Positions 23,301 through 54,282 are shown, numbered from the stretch's first letter. The stretch is 64,000 nucleotides of DNA from Paraescarpia echinospica (GCA_020002185.1 CM034531.1:82541360-82605359), one strand, 5' to 3'. Made by a program: numbers and translations. Notes: a model not told the origin generated them from the letters alone.

Positions 23301-26300
23301 ATTGTGAAACTTTCAATAGCAGTCCTTAAATATCAAATTCCAGGGATGCTGGTAAAATGATTGTAGTCACACCATTAAGGTAAACTTATAATTTAACAAC
23401 GTGCAACAAAGACGACAATCAATTAACTCAATAATTAATAACGTGACATGCTTAACTAGATATGTATACAGTGTAAGTTCTCAGCTGGCACTTCTGCCCA
23501 CCGGAGAGTGGACCACAACCCAGTAACACAACTGAACAATTATTCTGCTTTGTGAGTATATAAAATATTAATATCCGTAGGAAACAATTTGTAACACTAA
23601 GTTAAGTGCAACATATATCATTGTGTAAACAGAAAATACATTGATGTTAAATACTTATAATGTACAATGTATCTAGCTTAGCATCTTAATAACCATAAGA
23701 TATTAAGAAACAATACTAACTTGGAGGTAGCTTTGGCTCCTTTTCGTGTTTCTTCAAGAAGTCATTCGTTGGTCTTGTGGGAACCTTTGCCTGTCCCATT
23801 GTGCGATATCTTCCTGGCTTATTGAAATACTCATCCTTTGCAACTGGACGGAATTTTGACTGATATCTGCAATGGTTGAACCACAAACATAACCATGAAG
23901 TATTTACTATTAAATACCAATAAATATTGGACAAGGACATACAATAATGACATCGATGAAAAATGAAGTACAAGTCAAGGTCGTGTTGGGGGAAGTGATT
24001 AATAAGTACACTTCTATCTCCCCCCATTTCCACGTGTAAGTGTTTATCTATTGTATATTGCATGTACTTTTTTTTGGTATGCATTTTCCACTTGGAAATA
24101 AACAATTAATCAATCCGCGCAACAGTCACTTTCAATCGACGAAAACAGGATGCAGGAGAAAAGTTTGATATTTGATCTCTGCACTCAAGTGAAAGACTGT
24201 GGTTACATGGAGGAAGACTGTGGTTACACGGAGGAAGACGGCATGCTCAGAGATGCAATCGTCCTACGATCATCGCAGGCCGCAGTCTGCGAGAAATGCC
24301 TCAAGAAAGGAGATAACCGATAAACCGATATTATCCGGACGTTCGAGGAACTGGTCACAGTCCAGATTTCAAAAAGACGATGCGAAAAAGACAACAAAGT
24401 ACACAGAACGGCAAAGATGTCAGAAATGCAGGTACTTTCAAATGCAGATAGTAAATGCAACTGAACTACTGTTACAAGAAGGGACATTTCGCAACAATGT
24501 GTCGCAACAAGAGAAACATACATATACAGTGTAATAGAAGATTATGTGGCTTTGAAGAATCAGATGATGATGACACCACACATCTGATGAATAGAGTGAC
24601 AGAGGCAGACAAAAGCGACTGGTGGGAATGTATAGTGGTAGACGGATCACACCTCGATATGTAAATAGACATCGGTGCCACAAAATCTGTTGCTGTACAA
24701 CATGAACAAAGATATGCATTGCAAGCACTCTATCACAAAGAATGTTCGCAAATTCAATCACCCAATCAAAGTGAAAGGCTATGTCACACTTCTGACACGA
24801 TACAAAGACAAATGCATGGCAGTGCAGTACTATTTAGTACAAGTCAACCAAAAACCGTTGTTGTCAGGGTGTGCTAGCACATAGCTAGGCCTGATTCAGA
24901 AAATGCACAGTCACCTTTCTGAATCAGGCCATCATGGATGACATCCTGATTGCAAGCAAAACGCCAGGAACAACACTGCAGTATCATGAGGAAAGTTGTT
25001 GAGAGAGGGACAGAGTGGAATATCAAACTCAACTTTGACAAGTGTTAAGTAAAACAACCAAGAGTTAGGTGGGACACTTGGTGACAGACCAAGGCAACCA
25101 GATCCAGAGAATGTTGGCCTTATACTTGGAATTAGAACTAGCTTGCAACTAGATCCAGAGAAAGTTGGCCATATACTTGGAATTAGATCTAGCTTGCAAC
25201 CAGATCCAGAGAACGTTGGCCGTATACTTGGAATTAGATCTACTGGTAGCTTGCAACCAGTTCCAGAGAAAGTTGACCATATTCTTGGAACAGTAATCCA
25301 CAGTGATCATGTAGTTTCGTTCCTATTCGAAAATGTCTGTGACTACCTCAACCCAAAGCAGATCAGGTGTTTTCATAGGCCTTAGCATTGCGGCACGCTA
25401 TTTATTCTGGTACGTATTACGCAATCGTTCATTAGATTTTCAATTTGTTGCGTCATCCCTGGCCAGAAAAGTGCTTCCCGTGCTCGTTGCTTACATTTTG
25501 TTATGCCATGTGGCACCTGTGTATTTGTGCAAGCATGCTAGGCCTTATGCTAGGTGGTACCATGATTCTCATGCCTTTGTACAATACACTGTCAGACACG
25601 GAGAGTTTGTCACGTATTGTCCAATACATTCTGATTGCGTGCGGTGTCTCCTGCTTTGTATCTGGCCATCTCTTCAGGATAATTGCGTGGTGCTCGTTCA
25701 GTTCGTCTGCTGTGCATTCCTAGAACTGCTTGTATCAATATCATGTAGGTGTTGACCATACTGACCATGACAATATATACATAGTCCACCCTACAGTCTG
25801 TATAACTATAGATGTGTTACAGCAGTAGTTTGCGTAGTAAGAAATGTTCTCAAGAAGAAGCAAAACTTTAATTTAGTTTCATTGAAATGTAGAAAGACAC
25901 TGACTGTTTAGTAATTTGAGCTTTAATTCAAAGTTTGAATAATGGAAAGCCAAAAGGGAGGCAGACATCATGTAATCAAAAGTGCGACGAATTATCCCCA
26001 TCACTGAATTGGCTTTATTAATTTTTTCTGACATGTGCCTCGAAGTTAAGTGATGAGTCAAAAGTGACGCCAATATCCTTCACCTTATCTGTACTTGCCA
26101 GCGTTATATGATTAGGTCCCAGTGTGTAGCTGTCGTTTCTTATGGTTAATGATCCTATTTGTCTGGGTGGAACTTTAAGAGAGATTCGTATGTCCAAAGT
26201 TCTGCATGGGTATGATCTTGTTTAAGCTTTGTGCAATATTCATCGGTGTAAATTGGATGGAAGAGTTTCATATCATCCGCAAACAGGAATACTTCGGAGC

Positions 26301-27266
26301 TATTTATAACATCAGGTAAGTCATTGATAAATATAACAAAAAGTAGGGGGCAAATCACCGATCCTTGTGGTATGCTGCTGATGATATCATGGCAATCTGA
26401 AAAAGAATTATTGACCCTTACACGTTTTCTTCTGTGAGCCAACAGAGCTGCAACCCAGCTTAAAATATTTCCTTGAATTCCATAGCTCTGGAGTTTCTCT
26501 GTAAGTCGTAGATGTGGAACTTTGACAAATGCTTTCATAAAATCACAATATACTACATCAATACATCCACTGTTATCTAGTATCTCAGTCCATGAGTCCA
26601 GTACTTTAAGTAATTGGAGAACTGCAGACCGCCCTTTGATGAAACCAAATTGTTTGTCACTCAATTCAAACAGCTTTAAGCCAATCAGATGGAGTGTGTT
26701 GTTGAAGGGAGGCCTGGAATAGGAGGGTTATGGCGGGGGGTAGGAGGGTTGTAGCAAGGGATAGCTCATCAGCAGCTTCTTTCAACATTCTGATGGGGAT
26801 CTTGTCAGGTCCTGTGGCTTTAATCCAGACAGGAGCTTGTTTACTCTAGATATATAATTCAAAACAAATCGGTAGACTAAATTGCAAGTTAAGTTTATAC
26901 TATAATAATTATATGATTTTATCATAAAATTATAATAATGTCATTAATTATTTATGAACATGATCGACAGCAAATATTGCACATCAACTTAATAACATCG
27001 ATTGTCCGTTTGATGTGTTTACTGGAGAAATAAGTCTTAAATAATCGCCGTATTAACCCGTATCTTGTCAATAATATTAGGAAACCGGTGGCAGTACGCA
27101 GCAGTGCCGTGGCAGCCGCAGAATCACACTCGGAGACAGGCAGAGCCCACGAATTTCTAGCCTGTCGTCATGAATCATGATTCAGAAATTAATCGACTTA
27201 CTTGGGTGGTTTGTGGTACTTTGTAGGTTCTGGCTGGATGAGACTATATATGCTTTCGTCGGCCAT
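20350..27266 (-). CDS. ENKUR: Enkurin, 252 aa, five exons
   Basis: Exons in transcript order: 27202-27266, 23721-23866, 21973-22079, 21489-21611, 20350-20667; all GT-AG with matching phases. Enkurin is a ciliary/flagellar protein, known as an axonemal microtubule inner protein and a TRPC-channel and calmodulin-binding adaptor. The N-terminus (MADESIYSLIQ, then HKPPK at 18-22) and the middle segments KDFLKKH-like NDFLKKH, KLPPK and GLKTTKNFIN line up with vertebrate enkurin. Exon 5 encodes the whole C-terminal Enkurin domain, with WEQIHHEYQSLSVV and a conserved end EKHSVIYIAD. Human enkurin is 256 aa, so this is full length. The 3' splice site of exon 5 is preceded by a 61-bp array repeating that very junction. 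Intron 1 contains Ty3-like and LINE relics. A candidate RFX X-box lies about 200 bases upstream. Confidence 0.95.
20642..21324 (-). repeat. 61-bp array duplicating the ENKUR exon 5 acceptor
   Basis: Each unit, read on the minus strand, holds an acceptor-like TGTGTTTGTTGTAG followed by codons for DYGQVPGYLSKR, then TGA. The junction word recurs at 20666 (authentic exon), 20727, 20788, 20849, 20910, 20971, 21032, 21091, 21152, 21213 and 21274. That is the true site plus ten copies in intron 4. Spacing is 61 bases, once 59. The real exon differs by reading CAG GAG where the copies have TGA. Confidence 0.97.
24150..25085 (+). mobile_element. Ty3/Gypsy-like LTR retrotransposon relic in ENKUR intron 1
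   Basis: Broken frames show a CCHC zinc knuckle (CYKKGHFATMC near 24470), a protease-like active-site region (IDIGA near 24665) after a stop, and an RT fragment with the MDDIL motif near 24930. Stops and frameshifts throughout mean it is dead. LTRs were not found. The order gag knuckle, protease, RT is typical of the Ty3 group. Confidence 0.7.
25095..25290. repeat. Four-copy tandem repeat, about 52-60 bp
   Basis: CAGATCCAGAGAA, GTTGGCC and ATACTTGGAATTAGA recur four times with slight length differences, directly after the Ty3-like relic. Confidence 0.85.
25291..25865. other. ENKUR intron 1 segment without an assignable gene
   Basis: Overlapping open frames on the plus strand (25333-25755 and 25445-25723) encode Cys- and Leu-rich peptides with no domain I recognise. 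They may be part of the adjoining retroelement debris. Confidence 0.4.
25866..26850 (-). mobile_element. LINE relic (Jockey/CR1 superfamily RT) in ENKUR intron 1
   Basis: The minus-strand frame 26155-26664 (169 aa) has RT motifs FGFIKGRSAVLQL, then IPQGSVICPLLF and FADDMKLF. It is distinct from the CR1 family elsewhere in the window. Remains of the upstream RT (GPDKIPIRMLKEA) lie near 26760-26820 and a degraded C-terminus continues to about 25870. Frame breaks show it is inactive. Confidence 0.8.
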
Positions 27267-27463
27267 CCTACTGTCGAGTTAATCAAAAAATGTCAATGAA
27301 ATAATAACTGCCAAACACGACAACAATTCGTTCGTTCGCAGATGCAGTTACATTTGTTTTATAGCGGCTGTAACGAAAACAGGCTCCGTCCGTTGCTATG
27401 CAGCGTACACCTGCGCCCCTGGCGACTGAACAACGAATTCGTTAGTCTTGGTTACCAAGGCTC

Positions 27464-27477
27464 GTTGCCGAATTAAC
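27464..27477. promoter_or_regulatory. Candidate RFX X-box upstream of ENKUR
   Basis: GTTGCCGAATTAAC has a perfect left half site (GTTGCC) and a right half ending in AAC, with one mismatch to the loose GTNRCC-N0-3-RGYAAC consensus. It lies 198 bases upstream of the ENKUR ATG. RFX factors switch on many ciliary genes through such sites. The link is inferred from motif and position. Confidence 0.4.
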
Positions 27478-27479
27478 TT

Positions 27480-29337
27480 GTTGCGTTCTTCTTTCAAAGA
27501 AACACACACATCTTCAACGTGCTTTAGTGGGGGGAAATACTAATATACACATATTTATATTTAACGTATATACAGCGAGAGGAAATAAATATAAAATAAC
27601 ATGTTTTAATTAAACATTGGGGCACCAATCAGTCCAATGTCAGCAAGACAGTACGCACACATTTTGGGGTAAATGGATCTATATCAACTACACTATACTA
27701 ATACGTTGTGTACATACAATGCACTTTCATCTTGCAACATTTTGTTAGCCTATCTGTTCTTTTGACAAAATACCAGCCAATTTTTGAAATCCTGGAGAAA
27801 AAAAACATCCAGTTACGGGCCCTACCTCTGACTTTGTCAAGACTCAAGCTCATGGGCAGTTGCCAATGCCAATCAGGCACTATACTGCCATTGGCCCTGG
27901 GCTTGCCTAGCCCTATGCGTTGGACCTTTGACTGCACCGTCCTTGACACTCACCAAAACTCCAACAGCCCCTTGGTACTTCCAACTACACCCCCCGTCAC
28001 TCACCAAAGTAAAAAGCCTCCAATAGCATATAACTTGTGACCTCTACAGGCAAAGCCACACAACCCATCTTGACCCAAGTTCAAATGGATGCTTACCACA
28101 ATAACATGAGCAGGTTAAACTGAACGTTGGCCAATATCTATAGAAATTATATCATTTTACGACTACATTAATTAATTATATATTAATTTAAATAGAGTGT
28201 TGTGCATAACACACGTTCATCAACATAGGTGTTTCACACTTTTATTTCAGTACATCTGTATGAATCATAATGAAGATATTTTCAACCACTTAATGTGATG
28301 CCTTCAACTTGGTCAATACAAGAAACCTACTTACACATGTCAATTTAAACCATGAGGAGAATTCAGATACCATTTTAAATTGTTTTACCCAAAAGAATTA
28401 TTGTCAACATCAACATAACAAATACATAATAAATGTTGAACATTGACAACAAACAAATATGTACCACAACTTATTTATACTAAAAAATTCTATGATATCC
28501 TTTCTTAATAAATATGTTGTATAATTTCATGTGAAAAATATCGATCTAGTAGTCTAGGGCAGATCTGTTTTGTATCGCCTTAAAATAACCTAACATACCA
28601 CTGTTTTTGCAGGCAGCCTTTTAGTGCTCAACTATTTTCCATGTGTCCATCACTTGCAAGTCATTTGTGCTAGCAACATCATAAATGCTGCCCAAAGTCA
28701 ATAACACATTTTTCACAATTCTCCCTTGCTCCACATTAACCATCGTAATTAGCACTCTGTACTCCATACATCTGTTGCAATGCCTGTCTGAACATGTGAC
28801 AAGTTCATACAACGTACAATGGACAACTCAATGTTAGAATTATATTGACAGCAGGTTGAAGTCTTCACTAGGATTAATTGTGTTTATGCCACCTGCTCAT
28901 ACCGAACAAGATTGTCATATGGAAACTCATCAAAAACTGGTCGAGGAAACCTAAACGTCACCAACAATTACATGACCAATGAAACATGCTGAATAATTAA
29001 CATCACGTTGGTACAATTGTACAAAAACAGGTATCTCACCCCAGCAACTCAGCTGGTGTAGAAAGTGATCATAACCTAACAAACCCCAAGTCCCCCAACC
29101 TGTCTGTGTCATCACTTTAAATGGGGGTGCACATTTAAACCAGTACGCAGTTGTACGCAGACACTGGAAGTCTTTTCTACGCCATATCAGACAGTTTCAA
29201 TATTCTTCTGTCAAAACAATTCTCTCGACTAGGCTACCATTTTGTAATCTTGCACTTGAACAAAGACAAAATCTGAAATATGCCATAATTTCTTAAATAT
29301 TAATTTAAACAATCCAAACCGGGCAGCGCAATATCTG
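27480..29337. other. Intergenic between ENKUR and PSMC5, no gene seen
   Basis: No conserved coding sequence or recognised repeat family. Frames at 27698-28040 are short and lack domains. ENKUR promoter sequence occupies the left edge and the end of the PSMC5 3' UTR the right. Confidence 0.5.
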
Positions 29338-29343
29338 TTTATT
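29338..29343 (-). terminator. Poly(A) signal of PSMC5
   Basis: TTTATT on the plus strand reads AATAAA on the minus strand, 226 bases beyond the PSMC5 stop codon. It is the closest canonical signal. Confidence 0.55.
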
Positions 29344-29568
29344 TCCTAGCAATGACCGACTGGCAAGTAGCAATGTATCCAGGCAGCAAATGTCCAATCG
29401 ATGTGGCAACAGTGGACAGCAAAACAGTTTGTTAGTGCAGAAATCGTCAGCAGCAGAGGATAGCAATGTGCTATGTTGGAGCAGTGATTTCTATGTATCT
29501 ACTGAGGCCAGTATAGAGACATGACATGTGACATCAGACACAACAGCCATCTACTGCAGTCATCACGT

Positions 29569-47625
<18,057 letters not shown>

Positions 47626-48288
47626 TTTGCTTTACTACTCACGTTGTTGTTGTATAGTATTGCTTTGCTGCAGCCACGCTTCGAAGTGTCTTTCGCTGTG
47701 AGTTGTGGGAGTGGAGACGGTGTTTTTTTTTTTTTTTTATTAGTTTTGAGTTTTTCTACATCCATGACTACACCCACTAGCTTCAACATATCGATGGCAC
47801 ATGCTAGCATTTTGAGTAATGACAACCGTAGTAACAGCGTGGAATATTAAAGGTAAATGAAACCGTTATTCAACTCTGTTCTTATACATAATACATATAC
47901 GTCTATGTTAGACCGAAACGCATAATTAAATATTTCATGGATAGTTTGTATTAAACAATCGTTTTTAGTACGCAAAAGGTAATTTGCATCGCGACACCAG
48001 AAGACGATCCTGAGGCCCATACGTATATAATTTATTGTAATAATGTTATTATATATATTATAATATGTGTGGTTGGTTCTCCCACCTTTGCTGATATAGT
48101 ATATTTTAATGAGCTTTAGCTAGGTAATGACAATGCTTAGATTGTATTTACATTATGTATTCATGCATTGTTATTTGGCTTATTATTATAAAGCCCATAT
48201 ACAATATTCACCTTTGCCTTTTGTGTTATCAGCAAACTAGCCACGATTTGTAGTCATTTTTATACAGATAACATATTGTCCCACATGA

Positions 48289-48324
<36 letters not shown>

Positions 48325-49240
48325 TGCGACCCATGCGCATGTAGGAGAAGGTTGGACCCATGTAACTTTGTTAATACTTGTCATTTACGTTTATTTTTCC
48401 GAATTCTGTAGAAGCAGCTAGGTCATACTACTGACAATTTTACTGCCATTTGAATAATTACGGACGACTAAGGGCGCGCAAAAATACGAATGTACGCGTT
48501 AATTTTTAACGGAAAAATATTGTTGAGTAAATATTTCGTGTTTTGTTCTTATCTTTATACATATAGCCTACTATAGGTAATGCAATGCTGTTGTTAGTGG
48601 CATATTTATAATAAGGGATACATGTTCTGTCAATGCGTGAAACAGTTTTTTACATATGCTTTTCTAATTTTCGATAAAACTCGTTTTGCATGTAAATTTG
48701 TAATCAGGAACACGTACACGAGCCAGTCAGTGCGGGGTCCGATGAGCCGGTTTATGAATGCCAAAACTGACTAGTGCACCCTCCACGCACAGTTGTTTGC
48801 ATTCAATAGGGCATGCTGGTAGTGCACTGCCATATATTTGAATGACTTCAATACCGCCCCAACTCAGCCGGTTCTTAGTTTTGGTGAGAAGCAGAAAACC
48901 TTCTAATTTCTCTGAAAATTGATGCTGTTCCGTTATTTTCCAATACTTGCTCCACAGTAACAAGTTGCAGGTTGGATCAATGTTTCGTGTTTGTAAACAT
49001 AACAAATGGGAAATTATAAGGGGTCAAAGGGCACGGAGTTGGGGCATTATTAAACCAAAGTACAGACAATTGTAGGAGAGACCGATAAAAACTTTTTAAA
49101 ATGTGTACTATAAATTTGTGTATTAATTATAGCTAAGTAAATGAAACTAACTGAAATTGGAAACAACATGACATTTATAGAACACTAATGAACTATTTAT
49201 TATACATGTCTTTCATGAGGTGCAACACATGAAAAGATAA
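47626..49240. other. Upstream region of PSMC5, no gene seen
   Basis: Holds the PSMC5 5' UTR and promoter at the left, a T18 run (47724-47741), and a (TA)n run at 48291-48323. A minus-strand frame at 48727-49005 (92 aa) has no domain I recognise. No TATA box is evident near the PSMC5 start. Confidence 0.5.
48291..48323. repeat. (TA)n microsatellite
   Basis: About 16 TA dinucleotides in the intergenic AT-rich region upstream of PSMC5. Confidence 0.95.
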
Positions 49241-49244
49241 CGAC

Positions 49245-51210
49245 CTACTCCTCATCTACATCATGCTCATCTTCACAACCACCTCCCAGTTTCTCAGTAA
49301 TATTGTTGATGTAATCAATAGCTGTTTGCCCGAGATACTTAGAAAGTTCCTTTACACCAACCAGCTTTGCTTTCTTAACTGCTACCATTGCAGTGTAGAA
49401 AGGAGCTGTTGGGAAGGTGGGCTGCATGTTTGGCTTCAACAGAGGTAATGCCATTTCCACAACACCAGACATGTTTTTCGGACATGCACACTTAGTTTGT
49501 GCCTGCTTGAAAATGTTAATCTTTTGTAAGCACCTACGTTGTATATCTCTTTTGGACAGACGCATTAAATTGCGCTTCAAATTTTATGTGACACTTATAG
49601 TCTTTTATCATGTCCCCTGTTACCTAAACTGTCTCAAACTTGGTAACAATTAATCATCTCTCTCCACTCCAAGTACACCTCAGCAGTGTCCTTCTTTTGT
49701 TTCATTTTTTTCAATAACACTGAATTCCCTATCGCAGGGTAGGGACGAGTGTCCTCGTACTGGTAAGCGAAAGTCAATGCTCTCAAACTGATTGCGGTAT
49801 GCCAAGGTGAACAGAAACCTGACTATTGCATTGTCATGGTTTTGCCCCCTGCATCCATCACTGGATACGTCAATGTTCTTAACGCTTGCTAGCAATATTG
49901 TGCGGAGGAAATGATGCAGGCATATGGTATTACTTCCCTGCAACCTCTTTTGGACGTTGATTCTGGTGATATGTATGTCACTGCCTTACCCATTTTAGAT
50001 GAATGAACCCCAAAGTTATAAAACCAAAGCTGTCTTTTATTTTAAAAAAAACCTCCTACTGGTATGTGTGGGAAAGGCATATTTTGTTGAAAGTCAAAGC
50101 ACACGTACAGCCTCGTGTTCCGCAGATTTTTTTTGACATTTCCGTTCATTTGCGTAGATCTGCATAGAGTACACCAGCTTTTGTTTTATGCAATTTCAGC
50201 TGTAATTCCAAACGTCTCCTGGTGTTGCGATTCTTTTCGTTTCTAATCTTGACTTTCAGTTCTACGCAGCACCCACACACATAAACTCTGGCTCTACCAA
50301 AACCATAATTAAAAACATTTTTATAGTAGCGGAAGTAGTAATCATATGATATATGTATATATCGTAGTCTATCTTTTCTGGTTGTATACCTTCATCTGAG
50401 ATCTGCTTATATGCCTCAGGAAATTCCTGTTCAAAAATAACGTGTACATTTGTCTAACACTTAGCTCTGGTTAAGGTAATGTCTCTTTGTTCGTCTTCTT
50501 CCATAAATCGTTACTTCGTAACGAAATTGCCGAATGTGTGCGTCAACCTTTCATTTCAGATCTTCGTTGATTGTTCTTGGTCGATTGTTATGACAGCCTC
50601 GATCGTCACATGGTGTTTCCCCTTTGCCACCAGGTTTAGACATTCTTCGTATGCGCCCAGCACCAACACCATGTAAACTGGCATAAGCTTCTCGACATAC
50701 AGCCATTGTATATGTCCCTGTTGTTATCTACAAATAAATTAATACGGTATGTCATCAGAGGCAGTATTGAAAGAAAGAAAAAAAGAAATATAAGCTAATT
50801 TTGAAGAAACATAAGAAGAAAAGATGAAGAAGGGGAGTGGAAGGTGAAGAGGACCAAAAATAAGGAGAAAGGAGGACTAACGATGATAAGTAAACAGGCA
50901 TTAAGCATTTCAGGCTTTTGTTGTTCCAGAAAATAATCAATATAAGCCCAATGATGTTCAATATATTTTACTCTTCTTAAGAATACACACCGCATAGGAT
51001 TACTAGTAATCACGCTGGATTACATAATTGGGTGTTGATGGTCGCCGCCTTTGCACGATGTTAGCTTTTACACCAACAGCAAGATAAATGTCTTGAAGTT
51101 TGCGATGTCCTATAGCATTAAATCTTTGAAGGAGCACATCTTTCATTTCTTCAGACACCGCTGTCTCATCGAGACACTTTCTCTTGCACCTGCATAATAA
51201 CATGAGAATA
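49245..51210 (-). pseudogene. Broken gene of the GQN...CDR (probably DUF7869-type) family
   Basis: Fragments collinear on the minus strand: CRCKRKCLDETAV with QRRRP (51003-51203); VCREAYASLHGVGAGRI (about 50590-50710); CGCCVELKVKIRNEKNRNT (about 50200-50280); CFDFQQNMPFPHIPVG, then RQLWFYNFGVHSSKMGKAV (about 49980-50100); SSDGCRGQNHDNAIVRFLF, then GHSSLPCDREFSVIEK (49680-49943); and a C-terminal piece (49245-49580). This order fits a family of long invertebrate proteins carrying a domain I believe is DUF7869, thought to descend from a transposase with an RNase H-like core. Stops and frameshifts break it. The family name is from memory and could be wrong; the motifs are seen directly. Confidence 0.65.
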
Positions 51211-51577
51211 ATAGAAAGGATGATTCATTTAAAAAAGGTACACGTGTTGCACATATAACGTTAATTAAGAAGAGCTTTTTTTAGACAATGTCAATGTGGA
51301 CAATGTTACAATTTTTAATATCTACAAATTCAATGGCATTTTGTAGGCATTTCCTTCTAAGAGTTTAAAAACTAACCATTTGCCATACTTATTATTTTTA
51401 GTATGTGCATTTTATGTGTACTTTCGCGGCAGACATGATGTGATTCACGTCTGTTTCGCTTACAAGTGCCATTTCACGAATTGTATCATCACAGTTCTTT
51501 TGTAGAAGTAAAGTTAACAGATACTTAAATAAATTAAATATATTATAAATAAATAGACAAATGTATGCTTAAAATGT

Positions 51578-54065
51578 CCCTTACCTTACCTTGCTTCTTC
51601 GCCCCCACTGGAGCATAAGGCGTCAACAGATTTCCTCCACGCAAATCTATCTTGGGCGAGCCAGCTCAGTTCATGCCAGTTCTTCCATGCCAGCTTCATT
51701 TATTCTTCTATCATTTTTCTCCAGGTGCCCAGCGTCGTGTTGTAGGCTGTTTATGTCCATGCGAAGAACATGGCCAAGCCATCTCCACCTCCTTCGTTTC
51801 ACTTCATCAACGAATTTGTTGATGTTGGTGCATTCCAAGATGCTCGTTTTTGTCACATGCTGCTCCCAATGTATTCCCAGGATTCGTCTGAGATACCTTC
51901 CTTCAAAACCTTTGAGTCGGCTCTCGATCTTCTTGTTGGTTATCCATGTTTCTGACGCATACAGTTCTACTGAACGGACGTTTGATCTGTATATTTTCAG
52001 CTTTACCCTGGGGTGTGCAAGGTAGTGGAGGTCAATGAGTTTGTAGAAGGTTTCTGCTGCAATACCGATTCTGGTGGAGAATCTGCGGGTCTTTATCTTC
52101 ATAAGTTTGGTCTTGGTTGGGTGTATCTTGATACCAATTGTTCTTGCTGTCCTGTCTACATTGTCTGTTTTTTTCTTGGACGTATTTTTGAGAGTGTGAC
52201 GGGAGACTAATATAATCTGCAAAATCTGTGTCTTCTGCTAGTCCCCGTACGAATTCTCTTGGTTGATAGTTGGTGGCTTTTCTCGTGACCCAGTCGATGA
52301 CTGCTAGAAAGAGTAGTGTTGATCGAGATGACACATCCTTGCCTTGCACCAGTCCTCACATGAAACCATTCACTCTGCTATCTTACCTTTGGTGGGAAGC
52401 CGTGTGTCTGTAATATCTTCCACATGAATGGATGGTGGATGCTGTCAAAGGCTTTTTCAAAGTCGATGTAGTTGATTAGAAGGATGCATTCCACTCCAAT
52501 GACTGCTCAACTATAGTCCGAATCAGAAAGATCTGGTCTATGCAAGATCTCCCATTTCTGAAGCTTGCCTGCTCTTCCCGAAGACCTTTCACGGTGCCTT
52601 TCTTGAGTCTTTATAGAAGTACTCTGCAGACAATTTTGTTTGGTAGAGACAGGAGATTTATGCCCCTCCAGTTTCCGCACTCTGTAAGATCGCCTTTTTG
52701 GGCAATTTCACGATGACCCCGTTCTTTCATGCCTCTGGTACTCTCTCTTCTTCCCACACTTTGTTGAACAGTTCAGTTCAACGATTGCATTCACACTATG
52801 GCGGGGGTCTGCCTTCAGTATGTCAGCTGTGATTCTGTCCTCTCCTGGTGCTCTGTTTCCTTTGGTCTGCCTGATGGCCTCTTCGATTTCCTGTTGTGTG
52901 ATACGTCCTTGTTTTATCTGCAGCTGTAACAGTTGTCCTGTAGTATGTACGAACAGCTTCTGTTCATATAATTATATGATATGATATAAATATAAAGATA
53001 AAAACATACGCATATATTAAGAGTACGATTAACAGGATTTCGAGGCGTGCTTATTGATGAATCGTTGTATTTAATTGTGCATTCGTCATGTTTGATTTGT
53101 TTGAATACACTATTTGACTATGTATCTCGGCTGTTTCCTCGGGGTCATCTCTGATTAAAATCTCCCGGAAATGCTCTGCCCATCTGTTGAGCTGTTCATC
53201 TTCCTTGGTGATGACGTTTCCATTCTTGTCATTGACATCTGTCGATTCGTTGGATCTGTTTTCTGCCAGGGTCTTTGCGATTTTAGAGACGGTTCTCATG
53301 CCACCCCTCTCTGTTGTTGCTTGTGCTTCTTTTGCTAGCTCGTCCATGTATACTCTCTTGTGGTGTCCGGTGGAGCACCAGACACGACACTGCTATGTTC
53401 TTCTCTTCTCTTTTATCGCATCCTTGTCATCTGTCCTGCAATCTACCAGACGGCGCTTGATGGCTCTTCTCTCTTCGATGAGCATCCAGGAGTGGTCCGT
53501 GATCCATTCTTTCTTCTTTATGCGGTGTCCCATAATCTCCTTGCAAACATCCAATAAAACCTCCCTAATCTTCTGGTATTGATCATAGAGATCATCTAGT
53601 GGGATATCGCTTAGGATTTGGAACCTGTTGAGTACTTCCAGAGTTAACTGTCTTTTTTATGTTGGGATCATTCAATCTTTGGGAGTTGAAAAGCTGTTCT
53701 GTTGTTTTCCTTTGGGTTTCCCTAAGTTTTAGCTGCAGTTTACATAAGAGAAGATGATGGTCAGCATCTGTTCCTCTGATCAACATGACATCTTTCAAAG
53801 ATCGCTTCCACTTCTCGTTGATTACGATGTGATCTATTTTGGTTGCTTGTTCTGCCACCACGCCTGGTCCACGTTAACGTGTGGATTGTCATTTGTGTTG
53901 AAAGACGGTACCATCAATGAATAATCCATTCTCCGAGCAAAGGTTTGCAGAGCGCTCTCCGTTGTCATTTCTCTCACATATACCTTGTACTGCCATGCAG
54001 GCTTCATGTCCTTAGTTGTCCGCGCTCACTTTGGCGTTCATATCTCCCATGACTATTAGGATGTC
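51578..54065 (-). mobile_element. RTE-clade LINE relic
   Basis: Minus strand, 5' to 3': endonuclease remains (MGDMNAKVSADN near 54020; ATKIDHIVINEKWKRSLKDV at 53592-53861), linker (53051-53347), degraded RT (about 52250-53000), and the C-terminal part YASETWITNKKIESRLKGFE with RRRWRWLGHVLRMD (51671-52222). The 3' end has an (AAGGT)-type tail (CCCTTACCTTACC on the plus strand, 51578-51590), as in RTE elements. Multiple stops; inactive. Its 5' end is cut by a CR1 fragment at 54066. Confidence 0.9.
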
Positions 54066-54282
54066 GTGTCAGATTTAATAAGATTTAAAAAGATTGCCAT
54101 CCAGAGAATTAACTCTAGATGGCAGGTGGACAAGGAAGCCCTTTGGCTTATCGAGAGTACAACCCTTTTATCTACATATATCCAGCCCTTCTGAGGTATG
54201 TGTCGATTTTATTTTTAAACATATTCACATTACTAGCACCCACACAATCAGGAGATAATCTGTTCCATTCATTCACAGAGAA
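54066..54282 (-). mobile_element. CR1 3'-end fragment
   Basis: About 215 bases matching the CR1 3' terminus of this window (AAGATTGCCATCCAGAGAAT, then TCTAGATGGCAGGTGGACAA). Strong 5' truncation is usual for CR1. It separates the RTE from a plus-strand LINE fragment. Confidence 0.9.

Noticed and set aside
28621..28812. 63-codon minus-strand frame downstream of PSMC5
   Set aside because: Short, no recognisable motif and no supporting splice or promoter signals.
47820..47860. Possible divergent first exon or LINE endonuclease start (TTVVTAWNIKG)
   Set aside because: Only about a dozen codons before a stop or donor-like GTAAAT, with no continuation found.
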